From positions 97,977,324 to 98,041,323 of the forward strand of contig NC_085046.1 in NCBI RefSeq assembly GCF_963662255.1: a stretch of DNA of 64,000 nt. The letters run 5' to 3'. Below, in pieces: positions 11,771 through 24,323 of this stretch; within the stretch, counting starts at the first letter, position 1; each line of letters starts with the position of its first letter. A model generated the notes under the pieces. The model saw only the letters and a list, made by a program, of their open reading frames with translations, was not told where the DNA came from and ran no database searches. A program made the position numbers and the translations under genes. The stretch is from Cinclus cinclus. Taxonomy: Eukaryota > Chordata > Aves > Passeriformes > Cinclidae.

Positions 11771-14700
11771 TTCTCTGACTTTCATCTGCACTTTTGTGTT
11801 TCAGGATAATAAAAAAATAATCTTCTGCCAGGAGCTCCATAATGTATGTTTGTATGATAGAGACAATTTTTCCAGATGTCAGGAAAGAGCAGTATTTCCC
11901 TCCATTTTGTATTTAAAATATTATCTTCTCTTTCTGACTTAAGTAAGGACAGTCAGGAGGAACATGTTAGTGATAACATTTTTGAATCGAACTGAGATTG
12001 AACCCTTTTGTTAATAAGGTGTTTTCTTTGGTTTGCACAAATAAGCCATTCTTGCAGTGGTTTCTGTGAGCTCAAGTGTGGCATCAATTTGTTTGTATTT
12101 TGACTAGTGAACAACTTCTTTTCCACCACAGCACTACATTATACTCTGCATACATAAAAAACCCAGCAACTTAAGAACATAACAAAAATCCCCAACCCAG
12201 TTGACTTGCAGAGATTGCTTCTACCATACAAAAACATTCTTCTATTTCAAAGTGAATTTATATTAATGACTCCTTAGCCTTTATTCATTGAGGTTTGCTA
12301 AGGTCTAGCAGACTTCACTACAATACTAGTAATTTCCATAGTGTTTTATATTCTGAATCAAAAAAATTAACTGCTAATATGATAGAAATATTAGGAAGTT
12401 ACAGCTTGCATCTTCAGATTTATTATTACTATAGCATATTATAATACTTTTTTTCTCATAAATTCATAATTTTCCTTCTCTCCATTGATATTTTAAGATA
12501 TTTGTAAGATTAAAATAAACCGAAACACAAAACAGTCTGTAGTGATTCAGAAAAAAATATTCTAGCCTCCTATTAAATCGGAGGTTATTTTACTGGCTTT
12601 AATTTCTGTCTCTCCACTACCATTTAGTGATCTGTTATTGTACATATTACTTGTATTATACAACTAATAAACTAATAAATGTGTAGGTATAGTTCAAGAA
12701 CACATTGTTTTTGTACATGTGTATTCCTTTGTGGGCTTTTTTCTCATGAAGATGCCAGTCCTGCAGATAGAACACACCTCCCTGTACATGCAATTTTGAT
12801 TTATTTGATTACTTTTAATAGCCTCCAGCTATTAATATTCCAAGTACTTATTAGCTTTCCTTGACTGAGGATATTAAAAAACAAATATGTTTGTATATGA
12901 TTAGTCTTTCAAAACATAGAATCTATCATAAAACAATATATTTTTTTTTCTGCAATGGAAGAGAGGCTGATTGTGTTCAAAGATTTTAGGATGGAAATTC
13001 TTTTCAATTAAAATAAAGCCAGACCAAATAATTCAAATATTCTTCATCTTTTTGCTTAGCCCTTAATATATTCCTCCTGTATTTGTATGATAAAGACCAT
13101 TTATTGAGCATCACTACCCAAATTATACAGTTTTGATGTTGGATCCTAAGACTGTCATCTACTAAGTAACAAACAAAGAGTATCTGTGAGCAGCTGACCA
13201 ATAAATTGGACTTCATCAAAAATTCAATACCATCCAGCAAAGCATTGGGATATTGCTGGCTTCAATTTATGGAAAAGGATTTTCAGACAGTGTGCCAATC
13301 ATGCAAAAGGATGGTTGAAAATAACTGTTGGATTGGCATATTAATGATCACAGGAGACCAATGTAAATGTCATGAACTATTGGGAAAAAATAAACTGAGC
13401 ACTACTACAAGGCCTCATGTGGTCCCAGTGTGCACAGATAAAAATTTTATCACAACAAACAGCATGGTAGTTTGCATGAATTATTAAATCATATGCATAC
13501 AAGAGGGTTTGTAATTAAACAGAAAGACTTACTGAGGATTACAGTAACTGACAATGTCTAGAGCCTGCAAAGTGCAGCTATAAGTCAAGAGACTAGCATA
13601 TATGATTGCTTTTAATTTGTGTGACAATTTGTGAGTTATTAATTTATAATATTTTTGGATATTATGAAAGAGGAGACGAATGTACAATTAGCCTTTCAGT
13701 ACACATATGTCAAACATTAATAAAAGTATCAAGCATATAGCATTATTTATATGCAATCACTTTTTTTCTGTCACAATAATAATAACTCCATTATAATAAG
13801 CTATTTAATGAAGAAATTTAGTTTAAATTGACTATGTTGTACTTTATGCATTGTTATGTATGAGCCCTTCAAATATGCCTTGTGTTTTACATTTTTAGCA
13901 ACAGAATCACAATCTTGAAACTCTCAAGGGTTTATTTTGTATTTCAGTGATGAAAAATTCAGCCTTAAGGTACTTAATTCAGATTATAAGGCCTGTGACA
14001 TTTAGAATAATACTGGAGGTTCCTTTTCACACCATTATGTACACAAAGTCTTGCAGTATGCTAATGTGTGCAGAAGGTCAGTAGCTTTCCTTTCTTATTG
14101 CCCTCTACCCATAGAGAAAATAAAGAATGTACTTTGTAGAAACAAGTAAAAGTTTTCAATTATGTTTTCTTATCATAACCTGAAGTACAGGAAGACATCA
14201 AATAGCTTTATATGAACTCTCTTCTTCCCATCTTATTTTACCTGCTATAATGGATTAAGTTGCATTATTCTTCTCTTCTTGTTTAAGACAATGCTGAAGA
14301 TGTTAAATAGTTGATGGCCATTACTTCATTTTTAAAAAAAGGATCAAGTACACAGGGGTAAAAACACTAAAGAAACTAGCACTGAAATTCTCAGCATGAA
14401 ACTCCCAAAGGGTAAAAAGTTTGTAATTCCTTTCTGAAATGCCTAAGACCCAGTATTCATACTGTGAAGTGCAGATTCAGCAACCCAGTTTGACACTAGT
14501 CCAAGGTAGTTAGCTCTGTCAGGACTGGAGAATTTCTGCAGCATATCACACAATCACAGAATCACATATGTGGCATAACCCTGTGCACAAAGAATTGAAT
14601 CTCTCTAGTTTGAGGCAGCTATGAGGCAAGAACATAGGAAGACTCCAGCAAGTTCTCCAGTTGTGTCTAACTCTTTATAAAAACTTGGTTTTGTCCCTTG

Positions 14701-15164
14701 GAAAGTACTGACTACTCTATTTTATATATTTTATGCATTAAATTGGTTTGAGAGGTTCTTGAACAATTATTAATTTAATATACCACACAAAATCAATTAC
14801 TTGCATTATATGTTCTTTATAATGTTGGTATGCAAATTTATATTCCATTTTAAAGCAATTTTTTTTAACTTTTCAAAGTGATTTCCCACACCAGTTGTGA
14901 AAGCCTCTAGGCAGTGCAATATTAGAATTTTTAATGTCACTTGAAAGGTCCTAAAAATTCAGAATACAGCTCAACAGGACAACAGAAACTTTACAATAGA
15001 TAAGTTTCTATCTGATACAGAATAGCATTTGGATGTAATCTAACTGCATCCAAATTCTGGTTGCCCCTATAAATATGTAGAAATGAATCAAAAGTTAAAT
15101 TCTTCTGATTTTTTAAGGATTTTGTTTCTGTACTAATGACAGAGAAGTAGTGGCCATGATCACG
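11771..15164. other. AT-rich unique sequence, no gene seen
   Basis: No coding or repeat family was identified with confidence. A possible very old CR1 3' scrap at about 14550-14600 contains AATCACAGAATCACAT on the plus strand, but the similarity is too short to call. Confidence 0.5.
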
Positions 15165-16035
15165 AAATCGTAGGATCAATCATACAATTATTCAATGACT
15201 TGGGGTGGAAGGGACCCTAAAGATCAAAAAGCTCCAACCCCCCTGCCATGGGCAGCACCTTCCACTAGATCAGATTGATCCAAGGTCCCCATCTAACCTG
15301 GCCTTGAAACTTCCAGAAATGGGGCATCCACAGTTTTTCTGGACAGCCTGTTCCACTGCCTCACCACCCTCAGAGTGAATTTTTTCTTTCTAGTACTAAT
15401 CTAAACCTACTCTCTTCTGCGTTAAAGCTGTTACTCCTTTCCTTATCCTTACGTGCCCCTGTGAAAAGTACCTCTCTGGTTCTCTTCTAGTCCACGTTTA
15501 GCTAGTTGTAACCTGCTGTAAAGGTATCCCCAGAGTCTTCTCTTTTCCAGGCTGGACAACCCCAATGCTCTAAGACTGTTTTCATAGCAGAAGTGCTCCA
15601 GCCCTCATCATTTTCATGGTCCTCCTCTAGACCTGCTCCAGTATGCCCTTGCCCTCCTTATGCTGGAGGCTCCAGGATGCTTGGTGGGGTCTCATAACAG
15701 TGGAGAAGAGGGACAGAATCACCTCTGCTGTCGTGAAGACCAAATTTGACAGACAAGATTTGCAGTCAGTGAAACCACGTTGTCTCATGTCATTATTTCC
15801 GGTGTGTCTTGGCATAGACCTCAGGAGGATCTGCTCCATGATCTTCCTCGGCACCAAGGTGAGACTGACCAGTCTGTAGTCTCCAGGTCTTTCTTCCTTT
15901 TTAAAAATGGGGATTGTATTTCCATTTTTCCAGACTACCACAGCTTCTCAAATATGATGGAGAGTGGCTTAGTCACACCATCCACTAGTTCCATCAGGAC
16001 CTGCTGATACATTGCACCAAGTCCAGTCAGGGGAC
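15165..16035 (-). mobile_element. CR1 LINE, minus strand, internally deleted
   Basis: The plus strand begins with the inverse of a CR1 3' end (TGGAAGGGACCCTAAAGATC at about 15207) and runs back through the 3' untranslated and carboxyl-terminal coding regions. A minus-strand open frame at 15941-15627 starts VWKNGNTIPIFKKE, passes RPGDYRLVSLT and TDCKSCLSNLVF, all from the amino-terminal half of RT, then joins directly to VILSLFSTVMRPHQASW, which belongs near the carboxyl end. The RT palm with its catalytic residues is therefore missing. Upstream minus-strand words equivalent to TKPLSIIFEKLW extend the copy to about 16030. Confidence 0.8.
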
Positions 16036-17543
16036 TATTTAGATGGCCTCAGTCTTCTCCTACAGTGCTGTGCTGTGCTGTGGTAGACTTCTGCTATAAT
16101 GTCATCTGTCCTAACCCTCTCTTTGCTCCTGACTATAAGCTTTCAGTTCATACCCATCCCCATGCAGAGGTCCATGATTCCATTTGGCCATTGACAAAGA
16201 AGGCAACACTCCCTCCTTGTCTCCCCTCACTGTCTTAAGAGAATTTTACCTCTAGCTCTGCTGCTTACAGATGCTGCAATGAAATTAACATTTTGTCTGC
16301 CTGTACCTAGTTTTTCTTTTTTCCCCTGCTCTGTGATTTCTGTTTAGCTGAGATTTTACTCTGAACTGCCTTTTGTTATTAGATTGTGAGGAGCTCAGCA
16401 TAGGAAACCTTTAGCTTTTTGGACATCTGAGGTGCATTGGAATTCAATAACAGCACATTTCCTCTTCTGTTCACAACCCCAAAAATTGGGACATGATACT
16501 TTACTTAAAAGATAAGATGAATAGTTTGAAATATTTTTTCTATTTGACAAAAATCCTCACTTATTCAATAAGCAAACATGATTACTTTTAATTTTTCAGT
16601 ATTGCATTGAACTATATGTGCCATTTATTTTCTTTTGTATATTTATGTCACAAAAATACACTAGAAGCTATGCCTAGAGTTAAGAACAATTATTTATTTT
16701 AGTAGCAATTTATTAAAATGCAGGAGTTTTTAAACTGTAATACTATTTCCTTCTGAGTAATAAAACAACTCAAACACATTCATATTTTCCTTTAAAAATA
16801 AAGGAACTTCAGACCAATGTATTTTGCCATGTTAAGGTGTTATTTGTGCTAGTGCAATCAAATCAAGTATAATTGAAGAATTAAAGAAGAAATCTTTGTT
16901 TGTCTGGGTTTCTAGGATTTTTAAAAGCAAACAGTTTATGCTCTTGAATAAAATATCTGTCTCACAACAGGCAAGAAAAAATCTACATGGAGGTCAAAAG
17001 ATAAATGTCAGATATCTAAGGAAGAAGATAGTTATACAGGTCAACATTTAAAAATATTATTGCCATCTTTATTATGTGTTTTAGTGCATTTTTTCCCCCA
17101 CAATTTTAATTTTTGTAGGAAAATCAGCTTTGTTTTCATTGCTTACCCACTTATTTGGTATCTGACACTTTAATTCAGCCAAAAGCTTTTTGATTAGTGT
17201 CCTTACACTTTGCTAAGCAACATCCACAAATATCCAAAATAGATAGCTTCTAAAATGGAAACTAATATCCTGTAAATGAAAACTGAGATTACTTCATGCA
17301 AATATTTAACTATAATACAATCTTTAAAAAGAGATCTTCAGGGAAATCTTGCACAATAAGTACTCACTTGTTTGTTGAGCATTTGTTCTTCGTTACTTTA
17401 CAGTGCAAGTATGTCTGTGGTCATTTCCATGCTTCAGCACCTACATATATGATAACCTAGGAGGCTAAATATCTGTGACACTTCAGTGAGTCCTGGAACG
17501 TGGATACTGAGTGTTTTTGATTTCAATGAGTGAAACAAAACAA

Positions 17544-17574
17544 GTTTGAGTGTTTCAGTCTGAAACACTCAAAC
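17544..17574. repeat. Perfect 15-bp inverted repeat with 1-nt spacer
   Basis: GTTTGAGTGTTTCAG, then T, then CTGAAACACTCAAAC. All fifteen arm positions pair. It could extrude as a cruciform or fold as a hairpin in RNA, but the loop is too tight for a microRNA precursor. There is no adjacent gene. Confidence 0.9.
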
Positions 17575-19035
17575 CATCCAACCAACTCTGACTGTAGGTT
17601 AGACTATGGACTCTATGTACCAAGGGCTAGAGAACAGGTATTCCAATTTTTCACTGCAGTATCTCTCTCAGGATGTATGGCTTCATGTTGTACTTCAGAC
17701 TTCTAGGTCTTCATCTCAAATGATGTACTCCCTCTTAACCTACCTGGATACTTAACCTCATCAGATTTTCAGAACATTTTCATGGCATTCTTCTCACAGT
17801 ATCCTCTGTGTTTTTCCTCCAGTTCAGTCCTACATTTAACAATTTTGGTAAGCTTTTTCTGGGCATACAGATACTTTCTCTATTTCTGACATCACTGATA
17901 GAAGACAAGAAAGTAGTGTCATTTCTAAGAAAAGGCAGTACCAGCCTCACACTTAAAATACTTTACCATTCTCTTGTGTGCTAGATATAAATCAGAATAT
18001 AGTCCCTCTCTGATCTGTTACTGAGTCTGGAATAGCAATGATCATCAGGGGAATTTTTGCTTGGTACTGTCCATATTTATCAGCAGGTCAGTGTCTCACA
18101 AATTACATTTATTAAGCTTTGAACATGGTGTTGGTGTAAGAAGCAGTCATGAAGCTGCATTCAGAAAATCACAAAAAATATATAATTGAGGGAAATCAGT
18201 TAAAGGCTTAGATACCACAAGCAAAACCCCACTCTTACTTCTTCCCCCTTTAAAAGCACTCTCTTAGAAATGGATGAGCTTCAAGTGCTGCACCTAAAAG
18301 CTTTTCTTAACAAATTCAGTACCGAGACATTTTTTACAAGACAGTAATCAATGTATGCCCTGGTTTTATTTCAGTACTTCACGATAAAAGTAATAGCAAA
18401 GAACAATTATTTTAAGGAAAGGAAAAAAAAAGTGACCTTTCTTCTTTCCATTATCTTGGCCACTAACTAGGCATTTATCAGCATGAACTTTAGCATTCAT
18501 TATTGCATTATGTCCTGAAACAAAATTTTAATCAGTACTAATAGATTTCTATGCTGAAGCAGAACTTTTTCAGGTAGGAGTTTCTACTTGCTCCTAGTTT
18601 GGAAATAAGATATTTTCTCTTGTTTTTCTTACTTTTTTTCTCTCTTACAAGTATTTGGCATGCCACAGGTCTCAACCTGATGAGCAGGGGGAAATGGACA
18701 AGGATACCCAATTTGCAAGCGTGTTTATTTCACTTCATTTTACTAAACTGAGTTCAGGATTACAAGTCTTAATTTCTCATTCTGATCAAGAGATGTATTT
18801 ACTAGTGAGGCCAGGAGGTCGAGAGATGGTCTTTACAGTTTAGAATCCTTATTCACTTTTACTGTGGGCATCAAGTTCTGAGGCAGATTCTGTCAGTGCA
18901 CAACTTTAACCATACTTTCAATCATCCTTGGCCTCCAATCAGATCAGTCTCTTTCTTTAATGAATCCCAAAGTATGGAATATATTGCAGACAAATTCACT
19001 CCCTCCTGACCTGCACTTTCCACGCAGAGCTTTGA

Positions 19036-19093
19036 TAATTTAACTAAAGCCTGATTCATCACATTAATTTAACTAAAGCCTGATTCATCACAT
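19036..19093. repeat. Perfect 29-bp tandem duplication
   Basis: Two identical 29-bp copies (19036-19064 and 19065-19093), each beginning TAATTTAACTAAAG and ending TTCATCACAT. There are no mismatches, so the duplication is recent or is an assembly artefact. Confidence 0.9.
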
Positions 19094-19654
19094 CTCCATG
19101 ATAGCAATGTGAAGAAGTCAGGAAGCAGAAGTGCAGGAGCAATTAAAAAGAGAAGAAAAAATACAAAATAGACAAAAAACAAGCAAACAAACCAAAACAA
19201 ACCCAAAACCCTCAAAGCCCCAAACCTACAACCCATCAAGAATAAAAAGTGAAGGTAACCATATCCAGAGATCCATACCTGCCATCCACCTCTGAGATGT
19301 AATAGATAATATGTTTTCAGCAGATTTTCCGCTTATGGAAAGAGCTAGGAGACTTGACCTGACTAAGTAGCTTAGGTAAACTGGGCTGAAGCTCCATGTT
19401 TCTGACACAATCATTATGGTTTTAGTGAATAATATATCTATATAATGGGAAAGAAAAGTGCAGCATCACAGAGAGAGCTAGGGAAGATTTCTAGGGTATC
19501 TGCAGGAACAGCAAGACAAACCACTTTGTGTGACCAACTATTATCTCCTGGTCAGGTCTCAATGCAAGGCTGCAAAAAGACAGTTTTGGACAGAGCTAGC
19601 TTCAGAAGTAAATGAAATTATAGAAATCTACTAACTGTTACAAGACTTCAAAAG

Positions 19655-19784
19655 GATGGAGTACTATTCTGAGCAACAGCTTTCAGAGATGTGCATGAAG
19701 TCAAAAGAGTAGTCAGATCCAGAGCCCTGAAGACCCCTAGGACCATGGTGTTTTCCCACCTAAATGATTCTATGATTCCATAAT
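19655..19784 (+). mobile_element. CR1 3' tail fragment, plus strand
   Basis: The segment ends CCCACCTAAATGATTCTATGATTCC, the usual CR1 3' terminal layout. The preceding CTATTCTGAGCAACA resembles the CR1 3' untranslated region. It is diverged, and the left boundary is uncertain. Confidence 0.5.
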
Positions 19785-20549
19785 GAAGAAAACAACCACC
19801 ATAAAGGAGCAAAAGATCATAACATTGTGAATGTGGGCATGTCCATGAAGTGTTTCAAGATTGTTGATGAAGAGAGAACAGGCTTACACTATAAAATTAA
19901 TTTCCTACGAACATCACAGCTCTTCCCCACTTTCTTGCCTTGAGTCACCACAGGGGCTGGGGAGAGGCCGTCTTTCCATCAATCCATTACAAGATACCCT
20001 GAGGCAGCTTTCTTAGGTCAAAGAAAATGAGGACTCCTCTTTTTCAAACATCCACACTTTGAACCTTTGTCCTATACACTTTTAAAATGTAATATTTTTT
20101 TTGTCAGATGAAAGAAACATGATCAACTCTCTTCTTTCTATCTCTTAGTTTCCTTTAATTCAAAAGGCTAGATTTCAATGTCATGAAAGGTATTCATCCT
20201 TTGACACAGCTTGGAAAGTCTCCTGTGTACACTGCCTGCAGGCTAAACTAAATTCAAGTAAATTAATTTCTTCATAGACTAAACCAAAAAAAGCTAGAAG
20301 ATGGGAGAAGGTGAGAGTTGGACAAGTAGCTTGTAGTGATTAAATTGTACTTATTTGTGTGGGAGATAAATTATAGAGCTCAGAATAACTCTGACTAGAA
20401 AACAGCATAACTTCCAGGATGCAGATCCTGTGTGAATTTTGCAGATGAGGTAATTAGATCTTGGGATGTAGTTTTCCCATCTTTCACACGCAGATACTTT
20501 AGGAAACCATTGCCATTAACTGTACATAAAATAACCAAATGATGATGCG
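19785..20549. other. Unique sequence, nothing recognised
   Basis: No gene or repeat was identified. Part of this could be the far-diverged upstream part of the retroviral pol remnant that becomes recognisable at about 20550. Confidence 0.4.
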
Positions 20550-20879
20550 ACAGTGGGAGAACAGAAGAGGTGGGCAGTGCTCAAGTAGGGGAGTTAACAG
20601 AAGTCTGGAGTCTGACTATAAGGAATTCGGATGATAAAAGGCCGGGCTGAGTCCATACAGATTCTTATGCAGTTTCCTATGCATTCCTATACTGAATGGG
20701 TTCCATTTTGGGAACATAAGCAATGAGAGATAAATAGGGCACTGGTATGGAAAAACAGGAAGTGGGGAGAAATACTGAAAATTGCAAGATCCATAGCAGT
20801 ATCAGCTGGATGGAGAACAGCCCAGCAGAAAGGGGACCACCAAACCCAACTCTGAAATAACCAAATAGACTCCACTCAG
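20550..20879 (+). mobile_element. ERV pol remnant: RNase H region
   Basis: This is a decayed endogenous retrovirus segment. Plus-strand words in shifting frames match the order of a retroviral RNase H: SAQVGELTEVWS near 20577, a TEWVPFWE word near 20693 and KWGEILKIARSIAV near 20762. The order continues directly into the integrase below. Stop codons and frameshifts are scattered throughout, so no protein is made. It is assigned as pol by order and motif similarity only; the retroviral class is not established. Confidence 0.6.
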
Positions 20880-21640
20880 TTGGCTCTCTTAGCAGAGGAA
20901 AAAGAAGTAGAACAAGAGGAAGAGAAATGGGGCTGTATGTTGGAATGGCTGAAAGTGAAACATGGTCACTCAGGGATGAGACACTTGTTAAGAGAGGGGG
21001 TAAGCAGAGGATGGCTGGTCACCCTAAAGGCGCATGAAACATTTATCTGTGTCTGCGGCCAATTTCATACCAGACTGGAGAAACACCCCCTGCAAGATGC
21101 TCCCTGTCTGCCTAAGTGCAGGAAAAGGGTTATGGGAAACTTGGCAGGTTGACTACATTGGTCCTTTTGACAAATCAGAAGGAAAATAATAGATGTAGGA
21201 TTTGAAACAGTCTCAGGTCTGGTGCAGGCTGAGCAGTAGCATGGATCACAGGGAAAAGTACAGTGAAAGGGTTCAGTTTCCTGCCTAAAGCAAAATCAAT
21301 ACTGTCATATCATGGCGGTCATTCCACAGCAGGAATAGTCCAAGAACGGGTGAAAACTAGAGGAATGCTGTGACTTTTTGATGCCCCCTACTATCCACAA
21401 TTCAGTTGGATAGGATACAGGACAAATGGTGGGCTAAACCATGAGACCTCAGGGTCCAAAGTGGCCTGACCGACTTTGGGAGACTATGACCAAAGTCATT
21501 GACCAAAGTAGAATAAATGGATGTCCATAACTTGTGTAATTTTGACCTAAGTCACCTACTATCTCTTCTGGCAACAAAGGAAGTGGCAATCCCCAGAACT
21601 CTGCATTTTCCACATCAGCCAGTATTGGTGAACTTCCCAA
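20880..21640 (+). mobile_element. ERV pol remnant: integrase region
   Basis: The open stretch at 20880-21152 shows the integrase zinc-binding region: VKHGHSGMRHLLREG followed about 25 residues later by CVCGQF, where the last position of the expected CxxC pair reads Phe. After a frameshift, WQVDYIGPF (about 21144) marks the start of the catalytic core. HGGHSTAGIVQERVK (about 21312) marks the second catalytic block, whose expected acidic residue reads Tyr. The later block with FDAPYYPQFS lacks the expected glutamate before RTNG. With two catalytic positions changed and several stops, it is inactive. No flanking LTR pair was identified. Confidence 0.75.
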
Positions 21641-22617
21641 TTACTGAGTTATTGAAGTGCAATATAAATTGTTGTCCCTCATTGTTTTAAGAAGAATAGA
21701 CAATTCTCATTTTCTGAAGATTAGTCCCCAAAATATAAATCACCTTCCTTCCTGGACTGCTTTCATAGAGACAGTAGGTGATGGCTTTCATCTTCTTGAA
21801 TTTTTTAAACACATGCTAAACAAGGTTGTCCTGGCGTGCATCCTGGCTGATGCTTTAATGGTCCGTTTAACTTTTGCTGTCAGAAAGATAAAGTACTGCT
21901 TCTTTCCTGTATAGTGCTCATAATATAGCTAGAACTTAAAAATCCGCTGAGCATTCTGGACAAATCACTTTCTTCTTATTTATTTCTTTAGTTTGTATTG
22001 TAATTAGCTATCTTAAATTGCAGTCTTATCATTCAAATAATTCCAATTTAAGCACATTCTGGCCTTAAAAAAGAGAGGGAAAAAGAGGATTTAATTAAAT
22101 TACATTGGAAATTAAATTAAACATAAGAAGGAGTAACTTAATTCATGATCAGTTAAAAGTTCTTGCCCAAATATACTGGTCATATCATTGTAAATTCTAA
22201 CAACTATTATTCTGACATGCAAAAGAACACTAACTGCACTAATTTCTATCTTTCTAATCCTGCTTATTGCACTGTTTGATGTGATCAATACTACAAATAC
22301 ATCATTTGCCACACTATTATTAATGTAACTGCTAATATTATTTTGGTAGAATTTATGGATTTATCTAAAACCAAAATAAAGATTGAATTTAATAATTCTT
22401 AATATTTTTTAAAATAATTGTAGACATATTTTTCAATATTATTTATAATGTAAAGAATGCCATCTGGATTTCATTCTCTGTCTTCTATATACACCATTTA
22501 TTGTTTTACAAAGATGAAAATGTGAATAATAATATTTTAAATTTTGAAGTAATTTCTGTCAGAACATGTTTTGCTTTTATTAACCTAACAGAAAAAAGAA
22601 GAGAAGAAAGGATTCCA
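21641..22617. other. AT-rich sequence, no gene seen
   Basis: Sequence after the integrase remnant may include further unrecognisable provirus, for example env. No env motif could be supported. Confidence 0.4.
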
Positions 22618-22806
<189 letters not shown>

Positions 22807-23625
22807 TTATAGTTACACAGTATTAGTGGCTATTAATAGACCTGTGAGATAAGGCTTCAAAAAATCTTCTGAACCTTCTCATATTTAAATTCTTTTTATT
22901 GGCATTAATAATACTGGTAGAAAGGGAAATGCACCTTAGTTATTCGATGCCTGATTGTAAAAGCTTTTTCTCATTATGGTTATCTCTATCAACGTGTGCT
23001 ACTTCAGATTGAACAAGCCGTATCTCTGTCATCACTAATGGTCCATTATTAATATATGTCCTCAATCATTGATAAATTTAGATGTATAATTGTCGTGCTC
23101 TGCCTCAGATTTTTCTACAGTCTCTGGGACTGTGTTAGTATGCCCATGCTTGCATAGGCTTGCATTCAGTATGGAGAACTTTTTGATGTAGACTTGCAGC
23201 ACACTAGCATGTTAATCATAGTGTCTGTATTTGCAATGCCTTGATACATAGTCCAAAGAGTCATTCAGGTTTTCTAGGAGATGTGACTCAGAGCGGCTGT
23301 TGCCATTTTTCTTAATAACTAAGCCTTGTAGAAAACTGCACTGCATTACCCTATGCAGCATTTCGAATCTTCTTTACTTTGCTGTGTAATTGTCCAGCAC
23401 CTAATGTCTGTCATGTAACTGCTACAGGCACGCCTCATGATCAGACTGGCAGCTTCAAAAGGAAGTCCCACATAAAACTGAAGTTGCTTCTGCTTTTAAT
23501 AGTGACACTGCTTAGAAGATATTAATGTGATCTAGGGCAATTGCCATGCTGACTCATCATGTAACCTGAGCCAGAAAAAATATTTCTAAGCTGAGAAATC
23601 TCAAAATTCTACAGAAATTTGTCAT
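22807..23625. other. Unique sequence, nothing recognised
   Basis: No gene or repeat was identified between two large simple repeats. Confidence 0.5.
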
Positions 23626-23751
23626 TAAAAAAACCCCAAAACAAAAAACAAACAAACAAACAAACAAAAAACAACAACAACTAAAAAAAACACAAAACCA
23701 AAAACAAAGAAAAAACCCAATAAAAAACAAAAACAACAACAAAAAAAACCC
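23626..23751 (+). repeat. A/C-rich low-complexity tract
   Basis: About 125 bp composed almost entirely of A and C on the plus strand (CAAA, CAA and AAAAC units), with only a few T and one G. It directly precedes the pentamer array. Confidence 0.85.
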
Positions 23752-23770
23752 AGTCAAGATGTCCTGGCTT

Positions 23771-24323
23771 CTCTCCTCTCCTCTCCTCTCCTCTCCTCTC
23801 CTCTCCTCTCCTCTCCTCTCCTCTCCTCTCCTCTCCTCTCCTCTCCTCTCCTCTCCTCTCCTCTCCTCTCCTCTCCTCTCCTCTCCTCTCCTCTCCTCTC
23901 CTCTCCTCTCCTCTCCTCTCCTCTCCTCTCCTCTCCTCTCCTCTCCTCTCCTCTCCTCTCCTCTCCTCTCCTCTCCTCTCCTCTCCTCTCCTCTCCTCTC
24001 CTCTCCTCTCCTCTCCTCTCCTCTCCTCTCCTCTCCTCTCCTCTCCTCTCCTCTCCTCTCCTCTCCTCTCTCCTCTCCTCTCCTCTCCTCTCCTCTCCTC
24101 TCCTCTCCTCTCCTCTCCTCTCCTCTCCTCTCCTCTCCTCTCCTCTCCTCTCCTCTCCTCTCCTCTCCTCTCCTCTCCTCTCCTCTCCTCTCCTCTCCTC
24201 TCCTCTCCTCTCCTCTCTCCTCTCCTCTCCTCTCCTCTCCTCTCCTCTCCTCTCCTCTCCTCTCCTCTCCTCTCCTCTCCTCTCCTCTCCTCTCCTCTCC
24301 TCTCCTCTCCTCTCCTCTCCTCT
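23771..24323 (+). repeat. (CTCTC)n pentanucleotide array, 553 bp
   Basis: About 110 CTCTC units with two phase breaks, each an extra CT-type dinucleotide, at about 24066-24073 and 24214-24220. The plus strand is all pyrimidine. A 204-codon frame with LLSSP repeats runs through it, but only because a 5-bp unit without stops stays open in all frames. Long polypyrimidine tracts of this mirror type can form triplex DNA; whether this one does is unknown. Confidence 0.95.

Larger units (their letters stand above)
16036..19654. other. Mostly AT-rich unique sequence, no gene seen
   Basis: The first 400 bp are less AT-rich and may be the outer edge of the neighbouring CR1 or a different old repeat, but I could not match them. 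The rest is AT-rich DNA without recognisable genes. It contains a perfect 31-nt palindrome and a 29-bp tandem duplication, listed separately. Confidence 0.5.

Noticed and set aside
11532..11840. Frames with PSFL or GRKE repeats on both strands
   Set aside because: They are produced by the GGAA microsatellite.
14550..14600. AATCACAGAATCACAT, like a CR1 3' end
   Set aside because: Similarity is short and not continued clearly; mentioned only as a possible scrap.
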